From NCBI GenBank assembly GCA_903844735.1, contig CAIMUX010000127.1, positions 1-64,000 on the forward strand: a DNA stretch of 64,000 nucleotides, written 5' to 3'. Positions 43,465 through 51,521 of this stretch are shown here, in pieces; the stretch's first letter is position 1, and each line of letters begins with the position of its first letter. The stretch comes from Candidatus Eiseniibacteriota bacterium. Its GTDB lineage: Bacteria; Eisenbacteria; RBG-16-71-46; CAIMUX01. Both the position numbers and the translations under genes were made by a program. The notes under the pieces were generated by a model that searched no databases, had not been told where the DNA came from, and was given only the letters and a program-made list of their open reading frames with translations.

Positions 43465-44436
43465 TCACGCTCCCGCACGACACGCCGCCAGCATTTCCCC
43501 TACAGTGGCCGTGGCCAATCCGACGCAGGTGTCGGCCGCCCCGTAGTACAACAGCACGCGACTCTCCGGCAGGACGAACCCCTCCGCGTCTTCCTTCTCC
43601 GCCACCCATCCGCTCGGGAAGACGACATTCGGCACCTGCCCGGTGCACTCGTACGGCTCGCGCGGCTCGAGGCAGTTCCAACGAGTGCGCGCCAGCACGC
43701 GCGACGGGTCGACCAGGCCCAGAAGCATCAACCCAGCCTGGTAGATGTTCACGCCGGCGAAGTGCGTGGCCACGCCGTGATAGGCCAGGAGCCATCCATC
43801 GCGCGTGCGCAACGGGGGTGGGCCGGGGCCGATCCACTCATCCCAATAGTGCGGGCGTCCGTGCGCCACGTCCGCCACCACGTCCCAGCGACGCAGGTCG
43901 TCGGAGACCACGAGCGTGATGGTCTCCCCGGTGGTCGGCGCCCCCGCGCGAGCGGCGCGGTTCGGCCGCGTCAGCATCGCATATCGCCCCCCGATCCGCG
44001 CCGGAAAGAGGACACCGTTACGCTGGTCGTCGTCCCCGGCCGACCCCAGGAATTCGAACGACTCGAAATCTTCCGTGCGCGCGACTCCGACGCGACAGCC
44101 GGCCGTGGTGTCGAGCGCCACCGTGACGAAATAGGCGCCTTCGAGCGGTGTGATCCGCGGATCGTACACATGGAAGACCGGCCCCGGCACGCGCTCGATG
44201 CCGTCCAGGACGATCTCCCGGTCCCGCACCAGGAAGCGGACGCCGTCGTCGCTCTCGGCCCGCAGGAGAAAGGTCTCACGCCCGCGGTTCTGCACCCGCA
44301 GCAGCAGCAGGATCCGGTCGCGAAAACGAACCGCACCGGGGTTGAAAACCGAACTGACGTCGACCAGGTGTGGCGCGAACGTCGGTATGTCCGCTCGGGT
44401 GAGGATCGGGTTCTCCGGGTGACGGACCAGCGGCAT
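43465..44436 (-). CDS. GH130-type mannoside phosphorylase
   Basis: A 323-residue five-bladed propeller of the GH130 family. The N-terminal LVRHPENPILTRADIP and FNPGAVRFRDRILLLLR are typical, followed by VYDPRITPLEGAYFVTV (with the catalytic-region Asp), LTRPNRAA, YWDEWIGPGPPP and YGAADTCVGLATATVGEM at the end. GH130 members phosphorolyse beta-mannosides; in N-glycan catabolism the substrate is Man-beta-1,4-GlcNAc, which fits the PNGase F, GH38 and GH20 partners here. It is first in the operon; the promoter should lie in 44437-44530, divergent from the seven-heme gene. Confidence 0.9.
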   Translation of the reverse strand: MPLVRHPENPILTRADIPTFAPHLVDVSSVFNPGAVRFRDRILLLLRVQNRGRETFLLRAESDDGVRFLVRDREIVLDGIERVPGPVFHVYDPRITPLEGAYFVTVALDTTAGCRVGVARTEDFESFEFLGSAGDDDQRNGVLFPARIGGRYAMLTRPNRAARAGAPTTGETITLVVSDDLRRWDVVADVAHGRPHYWDEWIGPGPPPLRTRDGWLLAYHGVATHFAGVNIYQAGLMLLGLVDPSRVLARTRWNCLEPREPYECTGQVPNVVFPSGWVAEKEDAEGFVLPESRVLLYYGAADTCVGLATATVGEMLAACRAGA

Positions 44437-44527
44437 GTGACGTTCCCCACTCCGGGATCAAAGCGAGACCGGTGCAAGAAGACCAGCAAATGGCCGGGCT
44501 GTCAACCGGGCCAGCGCACCGGGCCGG

Positions 44528-44542
44528 TGGCGCGTGAATTGC
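44528..44542 (+). promoter_or_regulatory. Weak sigma54-like promoter before the seven-heme gene
   Basis: TGGCGCGTGAATTGC places GG and GC exactly 12 bases apart, as in the -24/-12 consensus TGGCAC-N5-TTGC; the A of TGGCAC is G here. The distance to the start codon at 44726 is long (about 180 bases). It is of interest because a sigma54 activator gene ends the same region (62018-63430). Confidence 0.4.
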
Positions 44543-44614
44543 GCGAGTCGTGCAGGGAGATGATCGCGGCGGGCAAATGAAACCGGTAACTCGTTCGGTT
44601 TCAACGCAGAACCA

Positions 44615-44637
44615 TCCCGGGCAGCCGGAGCCCGGGA
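44615..44637. other. Hairpin in the leader of the seven-heme gene
   Basis: TCCCGGGC/GCCCGGGA with a 7-base loop, 88 bases before the start codon. It could be an attenuator or an end for an upstream antisense transcript. No T-run. Confidence 0.45.
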
Positions 44638-44725
44638 CGTGCATGGATCACTCACGGTGCATCGTGCACGACCAAGGGGCGCCCACGACGCAGATCGCCG
44701 TGTTTCCAGGGTGAAAGGACCAACT

Positions 44726-45832
44726 ATGACACTGCGCCGAAGCGGGTACGACGGATCGATCCCCCTCGTCGCGGTCGGAATGCTGGTCTCCTTGGTCGTG
44801 ATACCGGCGTCGTCTGCGCGCGCTGGCGCCTATCACGCAGGCGAAACCTCTTATTGCGCCGATTGCCACCTGCAAAGCGGCCCCGCGACCGGCGCCGCGC
44901 CATCTCGGATGGAACTCGTGTCGGAGAACGTGCCGGAGCTGTGCCTCCGGTGTCACGACGGCCGACCGGGAATACCCGACGTGATGGGCGACGACATCAA
45001 CAACCTGACGGAACGGAGTGGCGGCTTCTTCGCTCCGGTAGATGCCGGCAATCCGCGAGGACACGAGCTGTCCCGCCGGGCCACCCTCGCCGCCGCCGAG
45101 TCCGGCTGCGGACTTTGTCACGCACCGGCCGGCCCGCTGGTGTCCCCGTGGAACGCTTCCGCGCAACACGGAGGACTAAGCTGTACCGACTGCCACGATC
45201 CTCACGGCAACAACAACCCGCGCAATCTCCGTCTTCCCTCGGCGCCAGCCGACCCGCCATCCTTCGGACTCTTCATCGCGGCGGGCACCCGGGGACTGGA
45301 CAGGTATGAACGCAGAAACGTGTGCTACGGCACGCTCGGCTCCGATCGCAGCCGTGAGGTGAGCGCGCTATGCCTGGACTGCCACGGAACGTTCGGGGGC
45401 GCCGACGGCCGAAGTCCCGGCGGTCACCGCATCACGCATCCCTCGTATGACAGCCAACGCGGCAACACCAACACCATCGCACAGGGAGCAGCCCGCGGCG
45501 CAACGGATCCCGGCCACTGGGTCCGAGGGGATGGCAGCGGATTCGACGGGACATCCCGGGTGCCGTTTCTCGTGCCCGGGGCACGCGACTTCGCGAGCGC
45601 CTCGGTCGTCGACCCGGCGCGCAACGGTGTGTTCTGTCTGAGCTGCCACAAAGCGCATGGCAGCGGCTCCGCTTTCGGTCTCACCTGGACGTCCCGGGAG
45701 CGCGGCATCGGTCCCCGAGGCTGCGACCAGTGTCACGGGTTGGCGGCTCTTCCGCCGGGTGATGCCCCGGCTGGGAGTGCCGGCGCAACAGCCTCGCGTG
45801 CCGTACTCCACCTCCAGAACCGGTCGGAGTAG
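44726..45832 (+). CDS. Seven-heme c-type cytochrome, exported
   Basis: A 368-residue multiheme protein. MTLRRSGYDGSIPLVAVGML is followed by a hydrophobic stretch and SSARA, a Sec signal. Seven CxxCH motifs are visible: CADCH, CLRCH, CGLCH, CTDCH, CLDCH, CLSCH and CDQCH, several in the DPHG or KAHGSGSAFGL setting typical of cytochrome c3/doubled-CXXCH families. An extra CYGTLG motif at about residue 200 resembles the odd CX8CH motif of the protein at 52727. ATG at 44726 has AAAGGA at suitable spacing; the longer frame is not supported. It is separated from the main cytochrome cluster by an amidase and gene debris. Likely periplasmic or surface electron carrier. Confidence 0.9.
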   Translation: MTLRRSGYDGSIPLVAVGMLVSLVVIPASSARAGAYHAGETSYCADCHLQSGPATGAAPSRMELVSENVPELCLRCHDGRPGIPDVMGDDINNLTERSGGFFAPVDAGNPRGHELSRRATLAAAESGCGLCHAPAGPLVSPWNASAQHGGLSCTDCHDPHGNNNPRNLRLPSAPADPPSFGLFIAAGTRGLDRYERRNVCYGTLGSDRSREVSALCLDCHGTFGGADGRSPGGHRITHPSYDSQRGNTNTIAQGAARGATDPGHWVRGDGSGFDGTSRVPFLVPGARDFASASVVDPARNGVFCLSCHKAHGSGSAFGLTWTSRERGIGPRGCDQCHGLAALPPGDAPAGSAGATASRAVLHLQNRSE

Positions 45833-45875
45833 CTGCGCCCAAGGACATCGCCCGTGTCGCGGAGTACGGGGCGAT

Positions 45876-45962
45876 GCGGTGACGGTCTCGTCCGGCCTCT
45901 GCGCCGTGGCACTCGCCACGGATGCGGACGGCTCGATCGCTTGCCCGGCGCACACCAGAGGG
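45876..45962 (+). pseudogene. Fragment of a second amidase gene
   Basis: About 28 codons reading AVTVSSGLCAVALATDADG then SIACPAHTRG. This matches AVAVSSDLCVVALATETDG, SIVCPAHTNG in the intact amidase at 46636-48408, at both protein and base level. It covers the TDGSI nucleophile segment only. The rest of the copy is lost, indicating duplication and deletion. Confidence 0.7.
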
Positions 45963-45965
45963 CAA

Positions 45966-46290
45966 CTAGCCGGTCCGTACAAAGGTCAGGGTCCCGGAGG
46001 AACCGTCCACAATCTCGTAGGAACCGCTCATGGTGTCGCCGCTCGCTGTTCCGGTGAAGTGAACCGCGGTGTCAAACCCTTCGTAGATGGCCGTGAACAC
46101 AATTGTGTGTCCGGACACAGGATCCCGACACGTTCCCACCCTCGCCATCGCCATCGACAAAAGTACCAGACTGTGAACAGGACCGGCAGGGCGAGTCGAC
46201 GTGGCGTGGAACTCTCCTCTCTCGTTGACGTTGGCATCCGGTGTCCGCGTTGTACGGCAAACGGGCTTAGCGCGGGGGAGACGCCAGGAA
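45966..46290 (-). pseudogene. Broken C-terminal part of a secreted beta-rich (lipocalin-like) protein
   Basis: One frame ends SGHTIVFTAIYEGF, then HFTGTASGDTMSGSYEIVDG, SSGTLTFVRTG and a stop, the usual C-terminal style of small exported beta-barrel proteins (GTVSGDTMSGSY...SGTW). The part before it (SQSGTFVDGDGEGGNVSGSC) continues the same style in another frame, so a frameshift near 46110 is likely. No start or signal peptide remains. Confidence 0.45.
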
Positions 46291-46635
46291 GCACGCCCGG
46301 GGAGCGCCCTTCGACCCACGGCGAGCGGCTGTCAGGCCGCCAGTGATTCTTCCCAAGCCCTGGGAACAAGGGCAAGCCTTATTCCGAAACACGGTTGAAC
46401 GCCCGAGAGCCTCCATCCCCGGTCCAGCCGGGAGAACAACACGCGACGCCCACCTCCCCCCGCGAAAGGTTGCATATACTGGATGAAGACGATGAGCCAT
46501 AATGGCAACGCTGTGGCTGACCTTCGGCAACGTCCGGTGGATCGCACGGCGCATGTTCGAGGTAGTTCCGGGCCGCCTTCGCCGACGCCGGCAAGAAGCC
46601 CCACCAGGCCTTGACCAGAATGTGAGGACCGTGCC

Positions 46636-48408
46636 ATGAACGAAGCAGACCCGCCAAACGCAATGAACCGCCGCGATTTCCTGCGCCGAGGGACACTGGC
46701 CGCAGGCGCAGTACTGGGCGGGGCCGCGCTCGTCCAGGGCGCAGCCCCCGCCGCTGGAACGACGAAGGGGGCGCCGGCATGGGCCAGGGCGCCGCTCGGC
46801 GACACCGGCGGCGAGCAATCCGGCGGCCGTCCTCTTGGGGGAAAGGGAACCAGCACACCTCCGGCCTCTCCGGCACCGAACCCGATCCGCGAGGCTTCCA
46901 TCGACGATCTGCAGCGCCTCATGGAACGCGGCGAGCTCACGTCCCGAGAGCTGACTCGTTTGTACCTCGATCGGATCGAGGCGATGAACACGGCCGGGCC
47001 TAGTCTGCGCGCCGTCTTGGAGTCCAACCCCGATGCCATCGAGATAGCGATCGCACTCGATGCCGAGCGGAGATCCCGCGGCCCGCGAGGCCCGCTCCAC
47101 GGCATCCCGATCCTCCTCAAAGACAACATCGACACCGGCGACCGGATGCAATCGACGGCCGGCTCGCTCGCCCTCCTCGGCACGCGGCCGACCCGCGACG
47201 CCTTCGTGGCGGAACGGCTGCGCGCGGCGGGGGCGGTGCTGCTCGGCAAGACGAACCTCAGTGAGTGGGCCAACATCCGCAGCTCCCGTTCGGTCAGCGG
47301 CTGGAGCGCCCGGGGCGGCCAGTGCCGCAACCCGTACATTCTCACCCGCAACCCCTGCGGCTCCAGCTCCGGCTCGGCGGTGGCGGTCTCCTCCGATCTC
47401 TGCGTCGTGGCGCTCGCCACCGAAACAGACGGCTCCATCGTCTGCCCAGCGCACACCAATGGCATCGTCGGCGTGAAGCCCACGGTCGGTCTCACCAGCC
47501 GCACCGGCGTCGTGCCGATCTCGCACACCCAGGACACCATCGGCCCGCACGCGCGCAGCGTCCGCGACGCCGCCATTCTCCTCGAAGCCATAACCGGCGT
47601 CGACCCGCGCGACACAGCCACCGCGGCCGGCGCCGGCAGGAAACAGAAAGATTACACAAGTTTTCTCGATCCCCTGGGTCTGCGCGGCGCGCGCATCGGC
47701 GTGCCCAGGAAATCGTTCTTCGGGTACAGCCCCCCCGCGGACCAGGTGATCGAGGGCGCTCTCGAAGTACTGCGCCGCGCGGGCGCCGTTCTCGTGGACC
47801 CGGCCGACATCCCGACCATCGACGAGATCAACGCCAGCCCCGACGAGATGACGGTGCTGCTCTATGAACTCAAGGCGGATCTCGCCGCCTACTGCGCGGA
47901 ACGAGTTCCCGACCCGGCGCGCCGCGACATCCCCGTGGTACGCACGCTCGCCGACGTCATCGCCTTCAACGAAGCGCACCGGAAGGAGGAGATGGCGTTT
48001 TTCGGGCAGGAGACGTTCCTCCAGGCCCAGGAAAAGGGGCCGCTCAACGACCCGATCTACCTCGATGCCGTCGCAGCCGGGCGGCGGCGCGGCGGAACCG
48101 AAGGAATCGACGCGGTCCTCGACCGGTTCCAGCTCGACGCCCTGGTCGCGCCCACCGGAGGACCGGCGTGGCCGACCGACCCGCTCAATGGTGACCACTT
48201 CCTGGGGGCGAGCTCCTCCCCCGCTGCCATCGCGGGATACCCGCTTGTCACGGTGCCGGCCGGATTCTGTCTGGGCCTACCGGTGGGGATCACCTTCATG
48301 GGCCGGGCATGGAGCGAGCCGGTCCTGTTGCGCCTGGCGTACGCGTACGAGCAGGCATCGCGGGAGCGGCGGGCTCCCCGGTTTCTTGCTTCCATGCCGA
48401 TGGACTGA
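46636..48408 (+). CDS. Amidase-signature family hydrolase, Tat-exported
   Basis: Hydrolyses amide bonds with a Ser-cisSer-Lys triad. The 590-residue protein begins with a twin-arginine signal (MNRRDFLRRGTLAAGAVLGG, allowing for a nine-residue extension), so it acts outside the cytoplasm. Catalytic Lys is in GIPILLKDNIDTGD, the cis-Ser in NPCGSSSGSAVAVSS and nucleophile Ser in ETDGSIVCPAH. A low-complexity linker (about 45-75) precedes the domain. Start ATG 46636 follows GTGAGGA; ATG 46663 is a second option. A decayed copy of the active-site segment lies 0.7 kb upstream. The substrate is unknown; the gene interrupts the cytochrome genes and need not be part of that function. Confidence 0.9.
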   Translation: MNEADPPNAMNRRDFLRRGTLAAGAVLGGAALVQGAAPAAGTTKGAPAWARAPLGDTGGEQSGGRPLGGKGTSTPPASPAPNPIREASIDDLQRLMERGELTSRELTRLYLDRIEAMNTAGPSLRAVLESNPDAIEIAIALDAERRSRGPRGPLHGIPILLKDNIDTGDRMQSTAGSLALLGTRPTRDAFVAERLRAAGAVLLGKTNLSEWANIRSSRSVSGWSARGGQCRNPYILTRNPCGSSSGSAVAVSSDLCVVALATETDGSIVCPAHTNGIVGVKPTVGLTSRTGVVPISHTQDTIGPHARSVRDAAILLEAITGVDPRDTATAAGAGRKQKDYTSFLDPLGLRGARIGVPRKSFFGYSPPADQVIEGALEVLRRAGAVLVDPADIPTIDEINASPDEMTVLLYELKADLAAYCAERVPDPARRDIPVVRTLADVIAFNEAHRKEEMAFFGQETFLQAQEKGPLNDPIYLDAVAAGRRRGGTEGIDAVLDRFQLDALVAPTGGPAWPTDPLNGDHFLGASSSPAAIAGYPLVTVPAGFCLGLPVGITFMGRAWSEPVLLRLAYAYEQASRERRAPRFLASMPMD

Positions 48409-48472
48409 TCTCGTCCGCCGTACGGGAGGGTACGCCCGTCACCGGCGCCGGGCCGAATAGCGCAAACTCCGC

Positions 48473-48491
48473 GCCCGCCAAGGCGGCGGGC
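48473..48491. terminator. Hairpin between convergent genes
   Basis: GCCCGCC/GGCGGGC with a five-base loop, between the amidase stop (48408) and the convergent gene ending at 48596. There is no T-run, so it is probably a weak or bidirectional terminator. Confidence 0.45.
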
Positions 48492-48595
48492 GAGGTACCG
48501 ACTGCGTAATCCCCCGGAACGAATCGCGAACCTGATGCGGCGAGCAGGGTTATCGCCAGCCTGGCGTCGCGGCGGTTGGAAAGGGTCGGGGTTCC

Positions 48596-49246
48596 TCAGG
48601 ACTCTTCCACCTGGATCTTCCCGGCTGCTTCCTCGTCCGAGAGCTTCTTCTCGGCATATGCCTTCAGATCGTCGGTCCGAACGCGTAGGACCAGACGAGC
48701 CACGTTCTTTTCCTCGCGGAGGGCGTCATCGTCTACGTATCCGGAGATGACAACCCACTGTCCGGCGGGAAGGTTCGACAGCGTTCCTGCCTCGTCCAAG
48801 AGCAACTCCACCAGCTCCGCCTTCCCTCCCTGGTATAGCTCGAGGGGATCGTCCTCGTCGTGATGGCGGTGCGAGCCGACATTCACGCCGAACAGCCGCA
48901 TCACCGTCCGTTTCCCATGGTGGTGCGAGCGATCCCAGGATCGGATGGCCACGCGGGAGTCATCGTCATCACCGAAGATCTCTACGTAGGAGTCGTCGGC
49001 GTTGATGGCGGCATTGAAGGTAACAATCAGTCCGTAGTCGGGAAGGTAAACCCCGTGGGCGTTGTGGCCGCGTTGAACGAGGAAGTTGGGGCTGTCCAAC
49101 ATCAAGTGGTCTAAAGCCTTCTCCATCGATCTGACCCGGTGATGAATCTGGTCGGAATCGAGAGGATCCGAGGCCCGGGCGCCCCCGGCGACGAGACCGA
49201 TCGCGAGAATTGCAATGCTCCAAACGCGTTGCTGCAGGCGTGTCAT
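48596..49246 (-). CDS. Exported hypothetical protein (216 aa)
   Basis: Family not recognised. MTRLQQRVWSIAILAIGLVA then GGARA form a clear signal peptide. The body is acidic with a His-rich stretch (RSHHHGKRT and GSHRHHDEDD) that could bind metal, and a helical N-terminal part (IHHRVRSMEKALDHLM). The C-terminus holds LVLRVRTDDLKAYAEKKLSD. ATG at 49246 has AAGGAG at seven to eight bases. It lies in opposite direction to the cytochrome genes. Possibly a periplasmic metal-linked protein; this is only suggested by composition. Confidence 0.75.
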   Translation of the reverse strand: MTRLQQRVWSIAILAIGLVAGGARASDPLDSDQIHHRVRSMEKALDHLMLDSPNFLVQRGHNAHGVYLPDYGLIVTFNAAINADDSYVEIFGDDDDSRVAIRSWDRSHHHGKRTVMRLFGVNVGSHRHHDEDDPLELYQGGKAELVELLLDEAGTLSNLPAGQWVVISGYVDDDALREEKNVARLVLRVRTDDLKAYAEKKLSDEEAAGKIQVEES

Positions 49247-49496
49247 GGGTCATCTCCTTTTCATGGGCCCGAGGCGCGGGCGAGACGGGACCTTGTCGAT
49301 CCCCGGCAGTGGCTCCTTGTACGGCCGGCCCCGGCCCGAAGGTTGCAAGCGGCCTTGCGTCTTTTGGAGCGTGACCGCCGTTCGGGGTGAGTCGGGGCGT
49401 GACGGCCGGAACGGGAACCTCCCGTGTGGCGCCGGCGGTGTAATCGCCTGTCCGGCGGCGGGATCTGCGCAGAGCGCACAGGACGCGCAGCACCGC

Positions 49497-49731
49497 GGAG
49501 TCCAACCCGCGTACCAGGACAACGACGACGGCACCGTGGCCGACCGAGAGACCGGGCTCACGTGGGAGAAGGACCGAGTTCTGGCGGATGGACAGGCGCA
49601 AAGTTACACGCGGGGCGGGGCCAAGGACTGCTGCGAGGCGCTTACCCTGGGCGGGTGCTCCGACTGGCGCACGCCGACCATCAAGGAGCTCTTCTCGATC
49701 GCGACGTTCGGCCGCGTCCCCTCGGGGGGAG
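49497..49731 (+). pseudogene. DUF1566/Lcl-type domain fragment
   Basis: Reads YQDNDDGTVADRETGLTWEKD then CCEALTLGGCSDWRTP and TIKELFSI. The pattern DNGDGTV.D..TGL.W.K followed by GG.SDWRLPTIKEL is diagnostic for DUF1566 proteins. The frame continues but the family pattern stops after about 78 codons, and no convincing start or signal precedes it. Confidence 0.7.
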
Positions 49732-49894
49732 ATTTCTGGCGGGTCACGGTAGAGCTGGCCGTTCGAATGCCGTTTGAATCGGTGAGCGCAGCGGCGATCC
49801 GGGGCCCATCTCACGTAGGCGGCCGGATCGGGAGCTCCGTCGCTCCGGAGTCCCTGCGGAGGAAAACCAGAAGAATATCCCATCAGCGAGTCGT

Positions 49895-50029
49895 GGGAGA
49901 TGGCCGAACGTCGGGTTGTCGTTCCAGGAGGTGGTCGCGACCCCTGAAGTCGGCGGGCTGCATCATCACTACCCGCGCATCACTCACTTCGACGCCACCG
50001 CGGCACCGCTGCATCTGGGACTTGGCTGA
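49895..50029 (+). pseudogene. Possible C-terminal remnant of an IS transposase/integrase
   Basis: A 44-codon stretch without a start contains VVATPEVGGLHHHYPRI. A closing P.(V/L)GGLHH.Y motif is typical of the extreme C-terminus of some rve-type transposases. The match is short, so the assignment is tentative. Confidence 0.3.
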
Positions 50030-50205
50030 TCGGCCGCGGAAAATTCCGCACTCCACGTGATTTCCCGGAGACGAGATCCTCCGTGCGATCAGAGATCAGC
50101 CCAATTCCCCTCAACGACTCACCCGCTATCGCCCTAATTCCATTCAATTCATAGCATTAGAGAATCCAATCGAAGCCGGTCACGGTCGGCCGCACTGCCT
50201 CAGGC

Positions 50206-50220
50206 TGGCACACCTCATGC
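50206..50220 (+). promoter_or_regulatory. Sigma54-type promoter of the NHL/cytochrome operon
   Basis: TGGCACACCTCATGC has the -24 element TGGCAC complete and the -12 GC exactly 12 bases after the GG (TTGC is ATGC here). The predicted transcript would start near 50231, about 17 bases before the GTG at 50248. An NtrC-family activator gene (62018-63430) closes the same cluster. Confidence 0.65.
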
Positions 50221-50247
50221 CGGAATGCTTTTCCAGGAGAGAATGAA

Positions 50248-51441
50248 GTGCCTATCAATCCCAACACAAGCGACACGCGGCAGGGTTCTCGGACCTCCGA
50301 TGGTGGTCGTTCCAGGCCGGGGCTGCCGGCTTCGTCGGGTCCGTCCCGACCGAAGCCCGGTCGCATCGGTTCGGCAGGACTCGCCACCGGAGCCGCATCA
50401 GTCGAGGCGGGATCCGTGGTTGGGACATTTCTGACTGTGGTGCTCCTAACTGGGACATGTCTGGTTGGGGCATTTCTGGCCGGGGCACCACCGGCAGAAG
50501 CATCCATCCCCCTGGCCGAGCCGGTCTCCGTGCTCGACCGAGTGGGACCGGCTTCCTTCTTCTCCTCGCCGCTGGATGTCGCCGTCGACACCACCGGCGG
50601 ACTCATCGTCATCGCCGACACCGGCAATCACTGCATCCGGATCTTCGATTTGGGCGGCTATCCGATCTCCTCGTTCCCCCACCGGGTGGACGGGGGGCGA
50701 GGGAGCGTGCCGGGGGAACCCAAGGCGCTGGCTGTCGATCGGCAAGGCTTCCTGTACGTGCTCGACGCGCTCGCAAGCTACGTCGACGTTGTGGATCTGC
50801 TCGGCTACGCGGTTCGCCGCATCGACCCGGCCACCATCTCTCCCGGCGGGATCGATACCACGGCGCTCATCTCGGCGGGCGAGCGAAACGAGAACCTAGT
50901 CCCGGTGGCGCTGGCGCTGGATACGGAGGATCGCCTGATCCTCGCGGTGGGGGGTCAGCAGAGCCGGGTCTGGGGTCTTGATGAGCACGACGGGATTCGG
51001 TGGACCCTCGACGGGACCGAGGAGGGCGGCGCACCGTTCGGCGCGATCACCGACCTCTTCGTCGACGGCGAGGGCCGGGTGTTCGTGGTCGATGGGACGA
51101 GCACTCCTGCGGTCCGGGTCTACGCGCCGGGTGGACGGCGGCTCCTGGGCTTCGGGTTGCACGACGTGGGAAACGAGAACTTCTCTCTCCCGACCTCGGT
51201 GGTCTCCACCTCGGACGGCAGGATCTGGGTTCTCGACACCATGCGCCAGGTCATCAAGATCTTCGACGGCGAAGGACGGTTTCTCGACCGGATCGGCGGA
51301 CTCGGCAGGGACATGGGGGCCTTCACCTACCCCTCCGCGCTCGCGATGGACGGGAAGGGCAGCCTCTTCGTCCTGGAGCGGGTGGGCGCGCGCCTGACGA
51401 CGTTTCGGATAGCGGAATCGGTGGTCCAGCAAGCCCCGTGA
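50248..51441 (+). CDS. NHL-repeat beta-propeller protein, membrane-anchored or exported
   Basis: A 397-residue protein. A long, probably disordered N-terminus (to about 55) precedes one hydrophobic segment (VGTFLTVVLLTGTCLVGAFL) and an ALA-type site, so it is exported or anchored. The rest is a six-bladed NHL propeller with repeats of the type FSSPLDVAVDTTGGLIVIAD, TGNHCIRIFD, GEPKALAVDRQGFLYVLD and YPSALAMDGKGSLFVLE. NHL proteins accompany multiheme cytochrome operons in Geobacter-type bacteria. GTG at 50248 has GGAGA at eight bases; an overlapping ATG at 50243 is in another frame. It leads the operon, 80 bp before the six-heme gene. Confidence 0.85.
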   Translation: MPINPNTSDTRQGSRTSDGGRSRPGLPASSGPSRPKPGRIGSAGLATGAASVEAGSVVGTFLTVVLLTGTCLVGAFLAGAPPAEASIPLAEPVSVLDRVGPASFFSSPLDVAVDTTGGLIVIADTGNHCIRIFDLGGYPISSFPHRVDGGRGSVPGEPKALAVDRQGFLYVLDALASYVDVVDLLGYAVRRIDPATISPGGIDTTALISAGERNENLVPVALALDTEDRLILAVGGQQSRVWGLDEHDGIRWTLDGTEEGGAPFGAITDLFVDGEGRVFVVDGTSTPAVRVYAPGGRRLLGFGLHDVGNENFSLPTSVVSTSDGRIWVLDTMRQVIKIFDGEGRFLDRIGGLGRDMGAFTYPSALAMDGKGSLFVLERVGARLTTFRIAESVVQQAP

Positions 51442-51521
51442 GCCGGATCCCGCAACGCAAGTCGCGGGGCCCGAACGGGGTCAATCACAGTACTGAAGCA
51501 ATGGATGGAGGATCCTTCAAC

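Larger units (their letters stand above)
45833..46635. other. Gene debris between the seven-heme cytochrome and the amidase
   Basis: Contains an amidase fragment (45876-45962, plus) and a broken lipocalin-like gene end (45966-46290, minus), described separately. The remainder to 46635 shows no gene. The open frame running through 45657-46346 merely joins unrelated pieces. Confidence 0.6.
49247..50247. other. Gene-poor region with remnants before the cytochrome cluster
   Basis: Contains a DUF1566-like fragment (49497-49731) and a possible transposase tail (49895-50029), both described separately, then an AT-richer stretch (50060-50200) and the sigma54-like promoter of the NHL gene (50206-50220). 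No intact gene was found. Confidence 0.6.

Noticed and set aside
45657-46346. 229-residue plus-strand gene
   Set aside because: It joins the out-of-frame end of the cytochrome gene, an amidase fragment and the complement of a broken minus-strand gene.
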